Below are positions 8,309 through 16,598 of a stretch of 53,586 bases of DNA, one piece after another. Origin of the DNA: Syntrophorhabdales bacterium (lineage in GTDB: Bacteria > Desulfobacterota > Syntrophorhabdia > Syntrophorhabdales > WCHB1-27). The first letter of the stretch is position 1. Every line of letters starts with the position of its first letter. The stretch is from contig DATKNH010000007.1 in NCBI GenBank assembly GCA_035541455.1, positions 1 to 53,586 on the forward strand. The letters are read 5' to 3'. The position numbers and the translations under genes were made by a program. The notes below the pieces were generated by a model that was not told where the DNA came from, made no database searches, and saw only the letters and a list, made by a program, of their open reading frames with translations.

Positions 8309-9037
8309 ATGCCGCAGAAGAATCAGCCTTTCAGCCAGCAGGAAGAGGCCTCTAGCGTCACTGACTATCTAGTGGTGAGGAGTAGGCAACGCAGAAGAAC
8401 GATGTCCTTGCGAATTGACCGGCACGGAAGGGTAGTCATGAGGGTGCCGCTGCGCACTGCCACATGCGATATAGAAAGCTTCTTCGAGCAGAACAAAGCA
8501 TGGGTTGCCAGGAAGCTGGCCGAACGGCTGACCATACAAAGCATGTGCAAGCCGAAACGCTTTCTGCCGGGTGAGGAATTCCTGTTCCTTGGTAAATCCT
8601 ATCCACTAATCTACCTGGACGTGACCGGCAAAGCCCCCACCCTCTCTTTCTGTCCGGATGGATTCTCTTTGCCATGGAACCATGCAGCCAAGGCGCGAGA
8701 AATCTTCGTCAGATGGTACAAGAAAATGGCCTTGCAGAAAATCACGGAACGGGTTCGCGAGTTTGGCCGCAGACTCAACCTCGTGCCACAGGAAATCCGC
8801 CTTATGACCGCCCGCACTCAGTGGGGCTCCTGCTCGCCGGATAATCGTCTCTCCTTCAATTGGAAGCTTGTCATGGCGGCCGACACCTTTATCGACTACG
8901 TGGTTGCTCACGAGCTTCTTCACATCAGAGAGAAGAATCATTCCCGGAAATTCTGGACGGATCTTGAGTCCTTCATGCCCGACTATAAGGAACGGAAGGC
9001 CTGGCTTGATGAGAACGGACATTTGCTCAACCTATGA
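8309..9037 (+). CDS. YgjP-type (DUF45) zinc metallopeptidase
   Basis: A 242-residue YgjP/SprT-like metalloprotease. The N-terminal beta-rich region has SRQRRRTMSLRID. The C-terminal catalytic domain has the family motif TQWGSCSPDNRLSFNWKLV, then HELLH (HExxH) around residue 200 and the third ligand in HSRKFW, ending with the short LDENGHLL tail. The family acts in the cytoplasm; targets are poorly known. The start is placed at the ATG at 8309. A TTG at 8279 in the same frame would add 10 residues and overlap the HD gene by 11 nt. Confidence 0.88.
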   Translation: MPQKNQPFSQQEEASSVTDYLVVRSRQRRRTMSLRIDRHGRVVMRVPLRTATCDIESFFEQNKAWVARKLAERLTIQSMCKPKRFLPGEEFLFLGKSYPLIYLDVTGKAPTLSFCPDGFSLPWNHAAKAREIFVRWYKKMALQKITERVREFGRRLNLVPQEIRLMTARTQWGSCSPDNRLSFNWKLVMAADTFIDYVVAHELLHIREKNHSRKFWTDLESFMPDYKERKAWLDENGHLLNL

Positions 9038-9054
9038 CGGACCAAGCCCCAGCA

Positions 9055-9160
9055 CCAGTCAAGATGGAGACCGAGGCGCGCCGAGGCCTGGGATGCGCAG
9101 GCGTACTGCGGTGCGCTGAGCAATAACAGGTTGAAGGGCAACGAAGGTATACGCTTGAAT
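9055..9160 (-). repeat. 3'-flanking repeat, full copy
   Basis: Reading on the minus strand, the element starts 11 nt after the stop of the decarboxylase-like gene (9172-9174) with ATTCAAGCGTATACCTTCG (complement of 9142-9160). A CCTGTT block follows, then a hairpin (GCGTAC TGCG GTGCGC on the plus strand near 9101-9116), and then the block CCTCGG..CGCCTCGG.CTCCATCT. The whole block sits between two convergent genes. Sequence and order match 35543-35660 and 37113-37235. Confidence 0.8.
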
Positions 9161-9171
9161 GGCGCCGGGGC

Positions 9172-10164
9172 TCAGATCTTGAATTCGTCGAATGTCTCCG
9201 GCGCAAACAGATCTTCTATGGTCATCTTCCGCGCAGACAAACCCTGTTCAAAGGAATACTGGCAGAGCGCCTCGATGGCCTTTCTGTTTTTCTCGATGCC
9301 ATATGGCCACCAGTCATCGCCCATCACCTTTCTCGTTTCGTCCACATGGCGCACCAGCCAGGGCAGCGTGGCATGGAGGGCAAATGTGTGCTGAAGATTC
9401 TTCAGAGTCATGCTTTTAGAAGCAAGAAGCGCCTTATACAGAGACATGGCGACCCACGGGTTTTGGTCATAGACGCTTCTCTTTATTGCAACAGCATGCA
9501 TAATGGGAAAAATGCCCGTTCTTCGGAAGTACTCCTCTTCTGCTTCCCAGTACCGGTCAAAGAGACGCTTCACGTTGGGTGATCCTGAAGTAAATGAGGA
9601 AGGAGCTCTTGCAGTGAGAAGGGCGTCAATCTCTCCTTCATCGAGCATGCGGGAAAGTGTTTTGTCGGCGGGGATCGATTGATAGTCAATATCAGGCGGC
9701 AATTCCAGTTTCACTTTCTCCACGCGACCCGGCGTTTCTTCCCCTCCACTCCGCCAATGGACATCCCTCGGGTGAACTCCATATTCGTGCTGCAGGAGAC
9801 CCCTCAACCACACAGCCGCAGTTATCTGATATTCAGGAACACCTACCGTTTTACCTTTCAGGTCAGCGGGGCTCTTGATTCCCTTGTTCACATTGATGTA
9901 GGCAGACGAGTGACGGAACATCCTCGATGTAAAGACAGGGATTGCAATGAACCGTTCATCTCCACGGGACTTGGACATCATGTACGATGAAAACGAGATT
10001 TCACAGGCGTCAAATTCCTGATGCCTCAGCTGCCGCCAGAAGATCTCCTCCACCTCCAGCGGGATGAAATTGAAATCCAGCCCTTCCGGGACAATAGTTC
10101 CGTTCAACAGAGCCTGCATGCGATCATAAGAAGAACAGGCGAACGTAAACCTCAGCATGCCCAT
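9172..10164 (-). CDS. 4,5-dihydroxyphthalate decarboxylase-like protein (periplasmic-binding-protein fold)
   Basis: A 330-residue protein of the family that includes phthalate-pathway 4,5-dihydroxyphthalate decarboxylase (Pht5) and NMT1/THI5-like binding proteins. Recognisable stretches are YDRMQALLNGTIVPEGLDF, RHQEFDACEISFSSYM (about residue 45-60), FRHSSAYIN, GKTVGVPEYQITAAVWLRG, EGEIDALLTARAPSSF and RTGIFPIMH. No signal peptide or lipobox is visible, which fits the cytoplasmic decarboxylase-like branch rather than an ABC-transporter binding protein. It lies beside the large aromatic-type catabolic array, on the same strand downstream of it, so decarboxylation of an aromatic acid is attractive. 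The reaction is not proven by sequence. Confidence 0.8.
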   Translation of the reverse strand: MGMLRFTFACSSYDRMQALLNGTIVPEGLDFNFIPLEVEEIFWRQLRHQEFDACEISFSSYMMSKSRGDERFIAIPVFTSRMFRHSSAYINVNKGIKSPADLKGKTVGVPEYQITAAVWLRGLLQHEYGVHPRDVHWRSGGEETPGRVEKVKLELPPDIDYQSIPADKTLSRMLDEGEIDALLTARAPSSFTSGSPNVKRLFDRYWEAEEEYFRRTGIFPIMHAVAIKRSVYDQNPWVAMSLYKALLASKSMTLKNLQHTFALHATLPWLVRHVDETRKVMGDDWWPYGIEKNRKAIEALCQYSFEQGLSARKMTIEDLFAPETFDEFKI

Positions 10165-10439
10165 AACAGTGTACCTCCTCGTTGCCGCATTTATGACGTT
10201 TCACAATCTTCGGGTGTGATGACGTTTTGCATGTATGCCATGGAGGGGTTTTGCTTGTCAAGGAGAATACGCAGCGCCGCAAGACGCAACCTCGCTTGCG
10301 GTACGTGCTAATCGATAGCGTTACCAGCTTGACAGGTTGCAATTCGTTCAGAACTGCAGCTTATACGGCATACGTGTAGAATTGACAGAAGACATCGAAT
10401 TTATTGAATCAACGGAACTAATGAGAGGGAGCTAAGCCT

Positions 10440-10742
10440 TTACTTTTCCTTTGGGAGAAGGATCCATTTGGCTCTCAACTCCTGCCAGGCCTGTTCACGC
10501 GCCTCCACCTCAGTGTAGCCTTGCTGTCTGAGCTGCTTTTCGAGGTGGCGCATATCTTCGCGCGTAAATTCGACTGCACGCTCAAGCAGATCCTCAAGAA
10601 CCCCGCTCGTCTGCAATCTCTGGTACATTTTGGGCCGATACTTGGCCCAATGTTCCTTAGCAAGCTGCTTGAGCATGTCGGGGGTGTCCCCCTCTATCGA
10701 ATAAATCGAAAGCTCCTGCATTGCTTGTGCTCTTTGTTCCAT
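10440..10742 (-). CDS. Hypothetical helical protein
   Basis: A 100-residue, charged, helix-rich protein (LAKEHWAKYRPKMYQRLQTSGVLEDLLERAVEFTREDMRHLEKQL). The 'W.K.RPKMY..L..SG.L...' pattern is seen in small proteins often associated with mobile or phage DNA and vaguely in TnpV-like proteins, but I cannot assign a family. No catalytic motif or membrane segment is seen. It stands alone between the decarboxylase-like gene and the Mo hydroxylase array. Confidence 0.6.
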   Translation of the reverse strand: MEQRAQAMQELSIYSIEGDTPDMLKQLAKEHWAKYRPKMYQRLQTSGVLEDLLERAVEFTREDMRHLEKQLRQQGYTEVEAREQAWQELRAKWILLPKEK

Positions 10743-10775
10743 CCCGCCCGCCTTTTTCGTTAGTAAATATTCATC

Positions 10776-10851
10776 GGCCGAAACAGTCGTCTTCTTAACC
10801 CCTTCGGTTGCGATATTACGAGAATTTATGCAAGATTTGGGCCGAAACAGT
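10776..10851. repeat. Direct repeat of GGCCGAAACAGT
   Basis: A perfect 12-mer, GGCCGAAACAGT, occurs at 10776-10787 and again at 10840-10851 (64-bp period), in the space upstream of the hypothetical gene at 10742 and downstream of the Mo hydroxylase. It may be a regulator binding pair for the 10742 gene. Not seen elsewhere in the window. Confidence 0.4.
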
Positions 10852-10902
10852 GTCCATGTAGGGGCTGGGTTATTGGAGTGAATTTCAGTGTTGGTCGGTT
10901 GA

Positions 10903-10941
10903 GGGAAAAGAATCAGCCAGCAAAAGCCTGACTCTTTTCCC
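10903..10941 (-). terminator. Hairpin at end of the catabolic array
   Basis: A 14-bp stem with one mismatch (GGGAAAAGAATCAG 10903-10916 with CTGACTCTTTTCCC 10928-10941) and an 11-nt loop, 29 nt downstream of the last gene of the minus-strand array. There is no T-run directly after it on the minus strand, so it may be an mRNA 3'-end stabiliser or a weak terminator. Confidence 0.5.
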
Positions 10942-10970
10942 TGACAGAGGAAGCATGCGCCTATTGCCTC

Positions 10971-13241
10971 TCACCCCTTTTCTTTCAGCGCCTTCAGCAC
11001 TTTCTCCGGCGTGATCGGCAGATCCTTCATTCTGATGCCCACCGCGTCATAGATTGCATTGGCTATCGCGGGCGCTGTCGGAACAAGACCCGGTTCACCG
11101 ATACCTTTTGCACCGAAGGGGCCTGCCTGTTCATCCGTCTCAACAATGACTGCTTCGACGGGTGGGATATCCTTGGCGGTGAGCAGTTTATAGTCGAGGA
11201 AATTCGGGTTCATTATCTTTCCGTTCTTGTAGACCATGTTCTCGCTCAGCGCATACCCGAGCCCCATCACGCCACCGCCGTAAATCTGCCCTTCAAGCAG
11301 CATGGGGTTTATGGCCTTGCCCACGTCATGGGCCGCCACGTACTTGATAATCTTGACCTGCCCCGTCTCTTTGTCCACCTCGACTTCGACGCCATGCGCG
11401 CCGTATGCGTAGGCAACCGAGAGGTTTCCCTTGAACTCCTTATCGAAATTTTCATTAGGCGGATCGTAAAAATATTCTGCCATGAGCACTCTGCCGCCCG
11501 CTGAGTAGTGAGCCGATCTCAAAATTTTCCCGAGGGAGATATTCTTTTCTTTGTCGCGCCGCGAGAAGATCGTGCCGTTCTTTATGTCGAGCGCACTCGG
11601 GTCTTCATTCAGAGTCGCCGCAGCCAGATCAAGTATCTGCTCTCTGAGCTTATTCGCTGCTCCAAGCGCAGCATTACCCGCAACGAAGGTCGTCCTTGAC
11701 GCGTGTACACCCACATCCCAGGGGCAAACATCTGTGTCGTTGTTGATTACATTAATGTCTTCGATGGGAACACCGAGAACTTCGGCTACAATCTGCGCCA
11801 CGACCGTGTCCGAGCCCTGGCCGATCTCTGATGAGCCCGTGAATACATCGACTTTACCGAAATCATCTATTTTGATGATAGTCCCGCAACCATCCGAGTT
11901 GTAGACTCGCGCGCCGCCACCCACGTGCACGAGTGCGGCCATACCGAAGCCGCGCCCCTCCTTCTGCTTGCGTTTGCCTGTCCAGCCAAGACGGCCCTTG
12001 ACCGCCTCCATGCACTCCCTTACACCGCAGGTGGTGATCTTGAATTTCTGAGGCGTGATCTCTCCCGGCTCATTTGCATTCATCAACCTGAATTCATAGG
12101 GATCGATGCCTGCAGCTTCAGCCAACTGCTCCAGCGAGCATTCTATCGCGAACGTAGCCTGCGGGTTCCCGTAACCACGCATGGCCTGGCTATAGGTGTT
12201 ATTCGTGTAGACGCACTTGGCTATGTACTTCACATTCGGCACTTTGTAGAGCGAGGAAATGGGCAGCATCATCACTGACGGCGTCGTTGCACCCCACGAC
12301 GTGTAAGCTCCGTTGTCAAGAATCATCTCCATGTCTCTGAAAAGGAGCTTGCCGTTCTTGTCGCAGCCCTGCGATATCTTCGTGATGGTACACTGGCGGG
12401 GCGATGTCGCGAAGAATTCTTCCTCGCGGCCGAACACTATTTTCACTGGTTTGCGCACTTTCAGTGCGAGCAGAATGGCTATGTACTCGTAGGCATAGGT
12501 ATCGAGCTTGCTGCCGAAGCCGCCGCCGATGGTGCTCTGCAGAATGCGGACGCGTTTATTCTTCAGCCCGAAAGTGCCCAGTGCTCCCATGAAATCTTTC
12601 TGCGCCAGATACGGGATTTGCGTGTTGCTGTATAGCGTAAGATTATTATTTACGTCGAAACTCGCGATACATCCGCTCGCGCTGAGGCAGCAATGAGTGA
12701 CCCACTGTGTGCGGTACGTATCCTCCACCACATACGCCGACTCCTTTTTCGCTGCATCGATATCACCCACGATGAGCTTCCACGGCATCTTCAGCACATT
12801 GGTCTTATGCTCCTCGTGAATGAGAGGCGCGCCTTCCTTCATGGCTTCAATCGGATCGAATATGGCAGGCAGTTCTTCGTATTCCACTTCGATCAGGTCC
12901 AGGGCCTCCTGCGCAACTTCGGGGCTCACCGCTGCCACGGCAGCTATCTCGTCCCTGAGCGAACAGACTTTGCCGACCTTGAGCGGCGGGTTATCCTTGT
13001 ACACGCCAAATTTGAAAGCAGGGATAGTCGAGCCCGTGAGCACGGCTTTCACACCGGCAAGTTTTTCAGCTTTTGAAGTATCCAGACGCGTTATCTTCGC
13101 GTGTGGATGCGTGCTGTAGAGTATCTTTCCGTGGAGCATTCCCGGCACTTTGAGGTCTTGTATGTAGCCGGCTTCGCCCACAACTTTTGCCGGCGCATCT
13201 TTTTTTGGTATCGGTTTGCCAACGAATGTCAGTTCCGCCAT
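10971..13241 (-). CDS. Molybdopterin-binding subunit of a xanthine oxidase-family hydroxylase
   Basis: A 756-residue large subunit (CoxL/XdhB/HcrA superfamily) that binds the Mo-pterin cytosine dinucleotide cofactor. The N-terminal a/b hammerhead domain is residues 1-125 (GKILYSTHPHAKI). Pterin-binding segments include IGGGFGSKLD, AMRGYGNPQ and GSSEIGQGSDTVVAQI. The catalytic glutamate is in GAKGIGEPGL (E716). The AYxCSFR signature of form I CO dehydrogenase is absent. It is the last gene of an array in which the FAD and 2Fe-2S subunits precede it, giving the order medium-small-large. Electrons would pass Mo to 2Fe-2S to FAD. The substrate is probably an aromatic or N-heterocyclic ring; the HyuAB genes upstream suggest the product is a cyclic amide. 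Confidence 0.92.
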   Translation of the reverse strand: MAELTFVGKPIPKKDAPAKVVGEAGYIQDLKVPGMLHGKILYSTHPHAKITRLDTSKAEKLAGVKAVLTGSTIPAFKFGVYKDNPPLKVGKVCSLRDEIAAVAAVSPEVAQEALDLIEVEYEELPAIFDPIEAMKEGAPLIHEEHKTNVLKMPWKLIVGDIDAAKKESAYVVEDTYRTQWVTHCCLSASGCIASFDVNNNLTLYSNTQIPYLAQKDFMGALGTFGLKNKRVRILQSTIGGGFGSKLDTYAYEYIAILLALKVRKPVKIVFGREEEFFATSPRQCTITKISQGCDKNGKLLFRDMEMILDNGAYTSWGATTPSVMMLPISSLYKVPNVKYIAKCVYTNNTYSQAMRGYGNPQATFAIECSLEQLAEAAGIDPYEFRLMNANEPGEITPQKFKITTCGVRECMEAVKGRLGWTGKRKQKEGRGFGMAALVHVGGGARVYNSDGCGTIIKIDDFGKVDVFTGSSEIGQGSDTVVAQIVAEVLGVPIEDINVINNDTDVCPWDVGVHASRTTFVAGNAALGAANKLREQILDLAAATLNEDPSALDIKNGTIFSRRDKEKNISLGKILRSAHYSAGGRVLMAEYFYDPPNENFDKEFKGNLSVAYAYGAHGVEVEVDKETGQVKIIKYVAAHDVGKAINPMLLEGQIYGGGVMGLGYALSENMVYKNGKIMNPNFLDYKLLTAKDIPPVEAVIVETDEQAGPFGAKGIGEPGLVPTAPAIANAIYDAVGIRMKDLPITPEKVLKALKEKG

Positions 13242-13381
13242 GGCAGCTACCTCCCTGCTATTTAATGGGGCTCACGTCGCCCCCTCCAGTTGCAAAGCCA
13301 CTTGGAGCCTCCCCCTCTCGCGAGCCGTGCTCACTAAGGGCTCTAGACGACTGGTTCATGCCTGATGAAGCTCTTTTCATA

Positions 13382-13852
13382 CTATCTTTGTTCCGTCGCT
13401 GCAGCTTTAACTGCTTCTATGATCTTCACGTAGCCGGTACACCTGCACAGGTTACCTGCGATGCTTTCTTTTATTTCATCCTCTGTAGGGCTCTGCTTCT
13501 CGTCGAGGAGTGCTTTCGCAGACATGATCATACCTGGCGTGCAGAAACCGCACTGGACAGCCCCGTGGTCTATGAAGGCCTTTTGCAGAGGATGCAGTTG
13601 CCCGCTGGGCTCTGCCAGTCCTTCTATGCTGGTCACGCTCGTTCCTTCCGCCTCGAGAACAGGCACCAGGCAGGCATTCACTGCCCGGCCGTCCATGATC
13701 ACCGTGCAGGCGCCGCATTCGCCGTAGCCGCAGCCGAGCTTTGTGCCTGTCAGCTCGAGCTTTTCACGCAGCAGATAGAGTAACGTCCACGTAGGCTCGA
13801 CCTCCACTTTCACCTGTTCTCCATTCAACGTGAATTGCATCTCTCTTTTCAT
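13382..13852 (-). CDS. [2Fe-2S] subunit of the Mo hydroxylase
   Basis: A 156-residue CoxS/HcrC-type subunit. The N-terminal plant-type ferredoxin cluster has CGYGECGACTVIMDGRAVNAC (residues about 41-61). The C-terminal helical cluster has CGFCTPGM and CRCTGY. It starts at an ATG with GGAG five nt upstream. It lies between the FAD subunit and the Mo subunit; the 140-nt gap to the latter holds no ORF. Confidence 0.93.
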   Translation of the reverse strand: MKREMQFTLNGEQVKVEVEPTWTLLYLLREKLELTGTKLGCGYGECGACTVIMDGRAVNACLVPVLEAEGTSVTSIEGLAEPSGQLHPLQKAFIDHGAVQCGFCTPGMIMSAKALLDEKQSPTEDEIKESIAGNLCRCTGYVKIIEAVKAAATEQR

Positions 13853-13869
13853 GTTGACTCCTTAGGTTT

Positions 13870-14017
13870 AGGGTCATGGGTCACGGGGCATGGGTCACGG
13901 AAAGACACAAGAAACAGATCACAGTCTCTGGACTTGCTTCTTGATATCCTTCTGTGAGATTTTCGCGACCCGTGACCCATGCCCCGCCTCTCTGGATTTC
14001 CTCGTCCCGTGACCCTG
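13870..14017. repeat. Intergenic palindrome of GGTCACGG words
   Basis: The left arm repeats the words GGGTCATGGGTCACGG and GGGCATGGGTCACGG. The 17-mer at 13884-13900 is a perfect reverse complement of 13970-13986. A further CCCGTGACC word follows at 14006-14014. The spacer is about 70 nt. It lies between the FAD and 2Fe-2S subunit genes of one operon. Confidence 0.75.
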
Positions 14018-14023
14018 CTTTCT

Positions 14024-14986
14024 TCACCACAGCCTCTCCGGATAAAAAACTGCCTCCGGTCTCACCACGCGCTCAATCGCCTTCATGATACCCCTTCGCA
14101 CGAGTACCTGCACCATTTCCCGCCGATACCACGCTTCCCCCCTGACGCTGTCCCTCGGAGACGACTCTGAAGCCGCAATCTCGCCTATTTCTGCAACGAG
14201 TTTTTCGGAGAGCACCTTTCCCGTGAGTGACGCTTCAGCCTGCTTGGCCCGGATCGGCCGTGGCGCCACAACACCCATGGCAATGCGTGCATCTTCACAC
14301 TTCAGCTCCTCGTTCTCGAAATACCCCATGATCTTTGATATAGGCTCGGTGGCGCAAAGCGCGTCTCTGCATTTGACATCGTTGCGGTTGAGACTGATGC
14401 GCACCGCGACTCCGATAATCGGAAGATCCATCGCGGCCCGCCGGGTATGTTTTATGTATACCGATCCTGTTTTCTCGTTAAAACGCCTGATCCTGAACTC
14501 CTTGAGGATCTCGCCCTTCTGTAAGGCTGTTTTGCCCGGCCCTACAAAGAACTCGTCAAGATCGATTTCACGTTCGCCGGTTGCACTCACCAGAACTACC
14601 CTGGCATCGAGCACCAGAAGCGGGCACGCTGTATCTGCTGATGGCGCTGCCGTACAGATGTTTCCGCCGATCGTGGCAACATTGCGTATTTGGGTGGAAC
14701 CGAGATTGCACACCGCATCATGAAGGGCCGATAGCTCTTTCTGGACAATCGGATCGTTCTGCAGCTGCCGGTGGGTAACACCGCCGCCTATGCCAGTCAC
14801 ATCGCTCCTCTTGAGCTCGGCGATGTTGCGCAACGATATGAGCGCCTTTGGTTTCAGCTTTCTCTGTTCTATCTGCACCATGACATCGGTGCCCCCTGCT
14901 ATAAAGGCCGCTTCATTCTTGTATTGCACCATCAGTTCCAGGGCTTCCTTTAAGGAATCAGGCTTGTGGTAGTCGTAGCTAAGCAT
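14024..14986 (-). CDS. FAD-binding subunit of the Mo hydroxylase
   Basis: A 320-residue CoxM-type subunit starting at MLSYDYHKPDSL (ATG 14984-14986, SD GGGAGG seven nt upstream; the frame is open further upstream but without such a signal). FAD pyrophosphate loops are visible as FIAGGTDVM and TIGGNICTAAPSADTA. The C-terminal CO_deh_flav_C domain contains SYFENEE-like GYFENEELKCEDARIAMGVVAPRPIRA. Unlike the second locus, there is no cysteine-rich insert after GGN, so this enzyme lacks the extra [4Fe-4S] cluster. Confidence 0.92.
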   Translation of the reverse strand: MLSYDYHKPDSLKEALELMVQYKNEAAFIAGGTDVMVQIEQRKLKPKALISLRNIAELKRSDVTGIGGGVTHRQLQNDPIVQKELSALHDAVCNLGSTQIRNVATIGGNICTAAPSADTACPLLVLDARVVLVSATGEREIDLDEFFVGPGKTALQKGEILKEFRIRRFNEKTGSVYIKHTRRAAMDLPIIGVAVRISLNRNDVKCRDALCATEPISKIMGYFENEELKCEDARIAMGVVAPRPIRAKQAEASLTGKVLSEKLVAEIGEIAASESSPRDSVRGEAWYRREMVQVLVRRGIMKAIERVVRPEAVFYPERLW

Positions 14987-15000
14987 GAGAACCTCCCTTT

Positions 15001-15146
15001 TAAATCCGAATATCCAATTTCTAAATCCCAAACAGTATCCTAATTACCCAAATTTCAAAGAGTGACGGCTTCCCTTTTCGAGGATTGGGGTCTTTGAAAT
15101 TGTTTAGAATCTCGATATTAGAGATTAGGATTTCAGACAAATTTCA
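15001..15146. repeat. Intergenic palindrome of AAATCC-type words (copy 1)
   Basis: Left arm 15001-15057 is made of words such as AAATCCGAATATCC and CTAAATCCCAAACAG. Right arm 15097-15146 carries the complementary words (GAAATTGTTTAGAATCTCGATATTAGAGATTAGGATTTC, read in pieces). The GC-rich middle is about 40 nt. It fills the gap between the CoA ligase and FAD-subunit genes. Confidence 0.75.
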
Positions 15147-15162
15147 CCCCGTAATGTCAATC

Positions 15163-16452
15163 CTAGTCTCTCTTGTCAAACACTCGTTTTGTTTTTCTTT
15201 CCGACCGCGGCAATTCGCCGTGGTTGACTATTTCACAATCACAGCTGACAAATATGTTGTTCTTTATTCCTTTCTGGATCGTAATCTTGCACTGTTCATC
15301 CCTGTCTGCAGGGCAGCCGATGGCTCTTTCGACTCTAACAAGCATATAATCTTTGCCGTCTGCGCGCCGGTCGAGATGAATCTGGTATTCGCTGCCTATT
15401 CCCTCGATGCGCGAGAGCACGTGGTCAACCTGGCCGGGGTACACATTGACTGCCCGGAAAATGAACATGTCATCCGATCGCCCCAGGAACCGGTCATGGC
15501 GCGGGAGTATGGAGCCGCACGGACAGTCACTCGCAATGGCCCGTGTCAGATCTCTCGTCCGGTAGCGCACCAGCGGAGCCGCCTCTTTTCTGAGCGTTGT
15601 CACTACCATCTCTCCAATCTCGCCTTCAGGCACAGGCTCGAGCGTCTCAGGATCGAGGAACTCCACAATGAAATAGTCTGCCCAGTAGTGAATGCCCGTG
15701 TGATGAACACAGTCGAGGCCTGTTCCCGGTCCATAGAGCTCGGTCATGCCGGGAATATCGAATATATGTTCCACCCCGAGCAGATCGCGTATTCGCGCTC
15801 GCATCGCATCGCTGCTTCGCTCAGACCCGAAGATCACCTTCTGGAGATTGATCTGATCGCGTATGCCTCTCTTCTCCACTTCTTCTGCCATGAGAAGACC
15901 CATGGAAGCAGTGCAGCAGAGTACCGTGGTTTGAAAATCAACGAGGAATTCAGTCTGCATGTCAAGGCTTCCGGGGCCTATCGGTATCGCCATGGCGCCT
16001 AGACGCTCCACGCCTGCCTGGAAGCCCGCTCCTGCTGTCCACAATCCGTAACCCACCGCTATCTGCACGCGGTCGAGTTGGGTCAATCCAGCCATTTCGT
16101 AACAGCGGGCAAAAAAGTTCGCCCAGTCATCAATGTCCTTGGCAGAATAGGCGAGCACCTTTCTCTTGCCTGTAGTGCCGCTGGATGCATGGATTCTCAC
16201 TACCTTTTCCATGGGCACGCTGAGCAACGGGAAAGGATAGCCGGCTTTCAGGTCGTCTGCGGTCGTGAATGGAAGACGCCTGATGTCGTCCATAGTCTTG
16301 ATCTGCGCAGGCTTGACGCCTGTCTCTTCGAACTTGCGCCTGTAGAAAGGCGAGCCGTTGTACGCGTGTTTTACTGTCCATTTGAGGCCTTTCAACTGGA
16401 GCGCCTCCAGCTCCTCTTTCGTTTTCACACTCGGCATAAATGTCTTAGCCAT
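15163..16452 (-). CDS. Phenylacetate-CoA ligase family protein (PaaK-like)
   Basis: A 429-residue AMP-forming acyl-CoA ligase of the PaaK family. The N-terminal segment KWTVKHAYNGSPFYRRKFEETG is a family hallmark. The P-loop is HASSGTTGKRKVLAYS (about residue 90). MTELYGPGTGLDC is the A5-type adenylate motif. RYRTRDLTR and the C-terminal domain with RSDDMFIFRAVNVYPGQVDHVL complete it. It activates an aromatic or arylacetic acid with ATP and CoA. Close packing with HyuAB and the Mo hydroxylase suggests its acid substrate arises in, or enters, that pathway; an indoleacetate-pathway-type ligase is one precedent. SD CAGGAGGAA precedes the ATG. Confidence 0.9.
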   Translation of the reverse strand: MAKTFMPSVKTKEELEALQLKGLKWTVKHAYNGSPFYRRKFEETGVKPAQIKTMDDIRRLPFTTADDLKAGYPFPLLSVPMEKVVRIHASSGTTGKRKVLAYSAKDIDDWANFFARCYEMAGLTQLDRVQIAVGYGLWTAGAGFQAGVERLGAMAIPIGPGSLDMQTEFLVDFQTTVLCCTASMGLLMAEEVEKRGIRDQINLQKVIFGSERSSDAMRARIRDLLGVEHIFDIPGMTELYGPGTGLDCVHHTGIHYWADYFIVEFLDPETLEPVPEGEIGEMVVTTLRKEAAPLVRYRTRDLTRAIASDCPCGSILPRHDRFLGRSDDMFIFRAVNVYPGQVDHVLSRIEGIGSEYQIHLDRRADGKDYMLVRVERAIGCPADRDEQCKITIQKGIKNNIFVSCDCEIVNHGELPRSERKTKRVFDKRD

Positions 16453-16480
16453 AATTCCTCCTGCCAGGAAATCCTGATGT

Positions 16481-16598
16481 CGAAATCCTAAATTCTAAAC
16501 AATATCAAACGACCAAAATTGAAGACGCTTTCGACGCTCCTTTTTGAACATTCTGATTTTGGATTTGTTTAGAGTTTCGATATTCGGATTTAGAATTT
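16481..16598. repeat. Intergenic palindrome of AAATCC-type words (copy 2)
   Basis: Left arm about 16481-16522 (AAATCCTAAATTCTAAACAA and following) and right arm about 16541-16598 (GATTTTGGATTTGTTTAGAG, then ATTCGGATTTAGAATTT) are imperfect inverted repeats of the same words as at 15001-15146. It lies between the HyuB-like and CoA ligase genes and runs into the HyuB stop codon. Confidence 0.75.

Noticed and set aside
10301-10440. TTGACA boxes at 10329 and 10384 as a promoter for the decarboxylase-like gene
   Set aside because: They point in the plus direction, away from the gene, and have no well-spaced -10.
10971-13852. Aerobic CO dehydrogenase (form I)
   Set aside because: The large subunit lacks AYxCSFR and reads AMRGYGNPQ instead; the gene context is organic acid catabolism.
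15001-16598. AAATCC word repeats as a CRISPR array
   Set aside because: The words are short and irregular and arranged as inverted arms, not as identical repeats with equal spacers; no cas gene is near.
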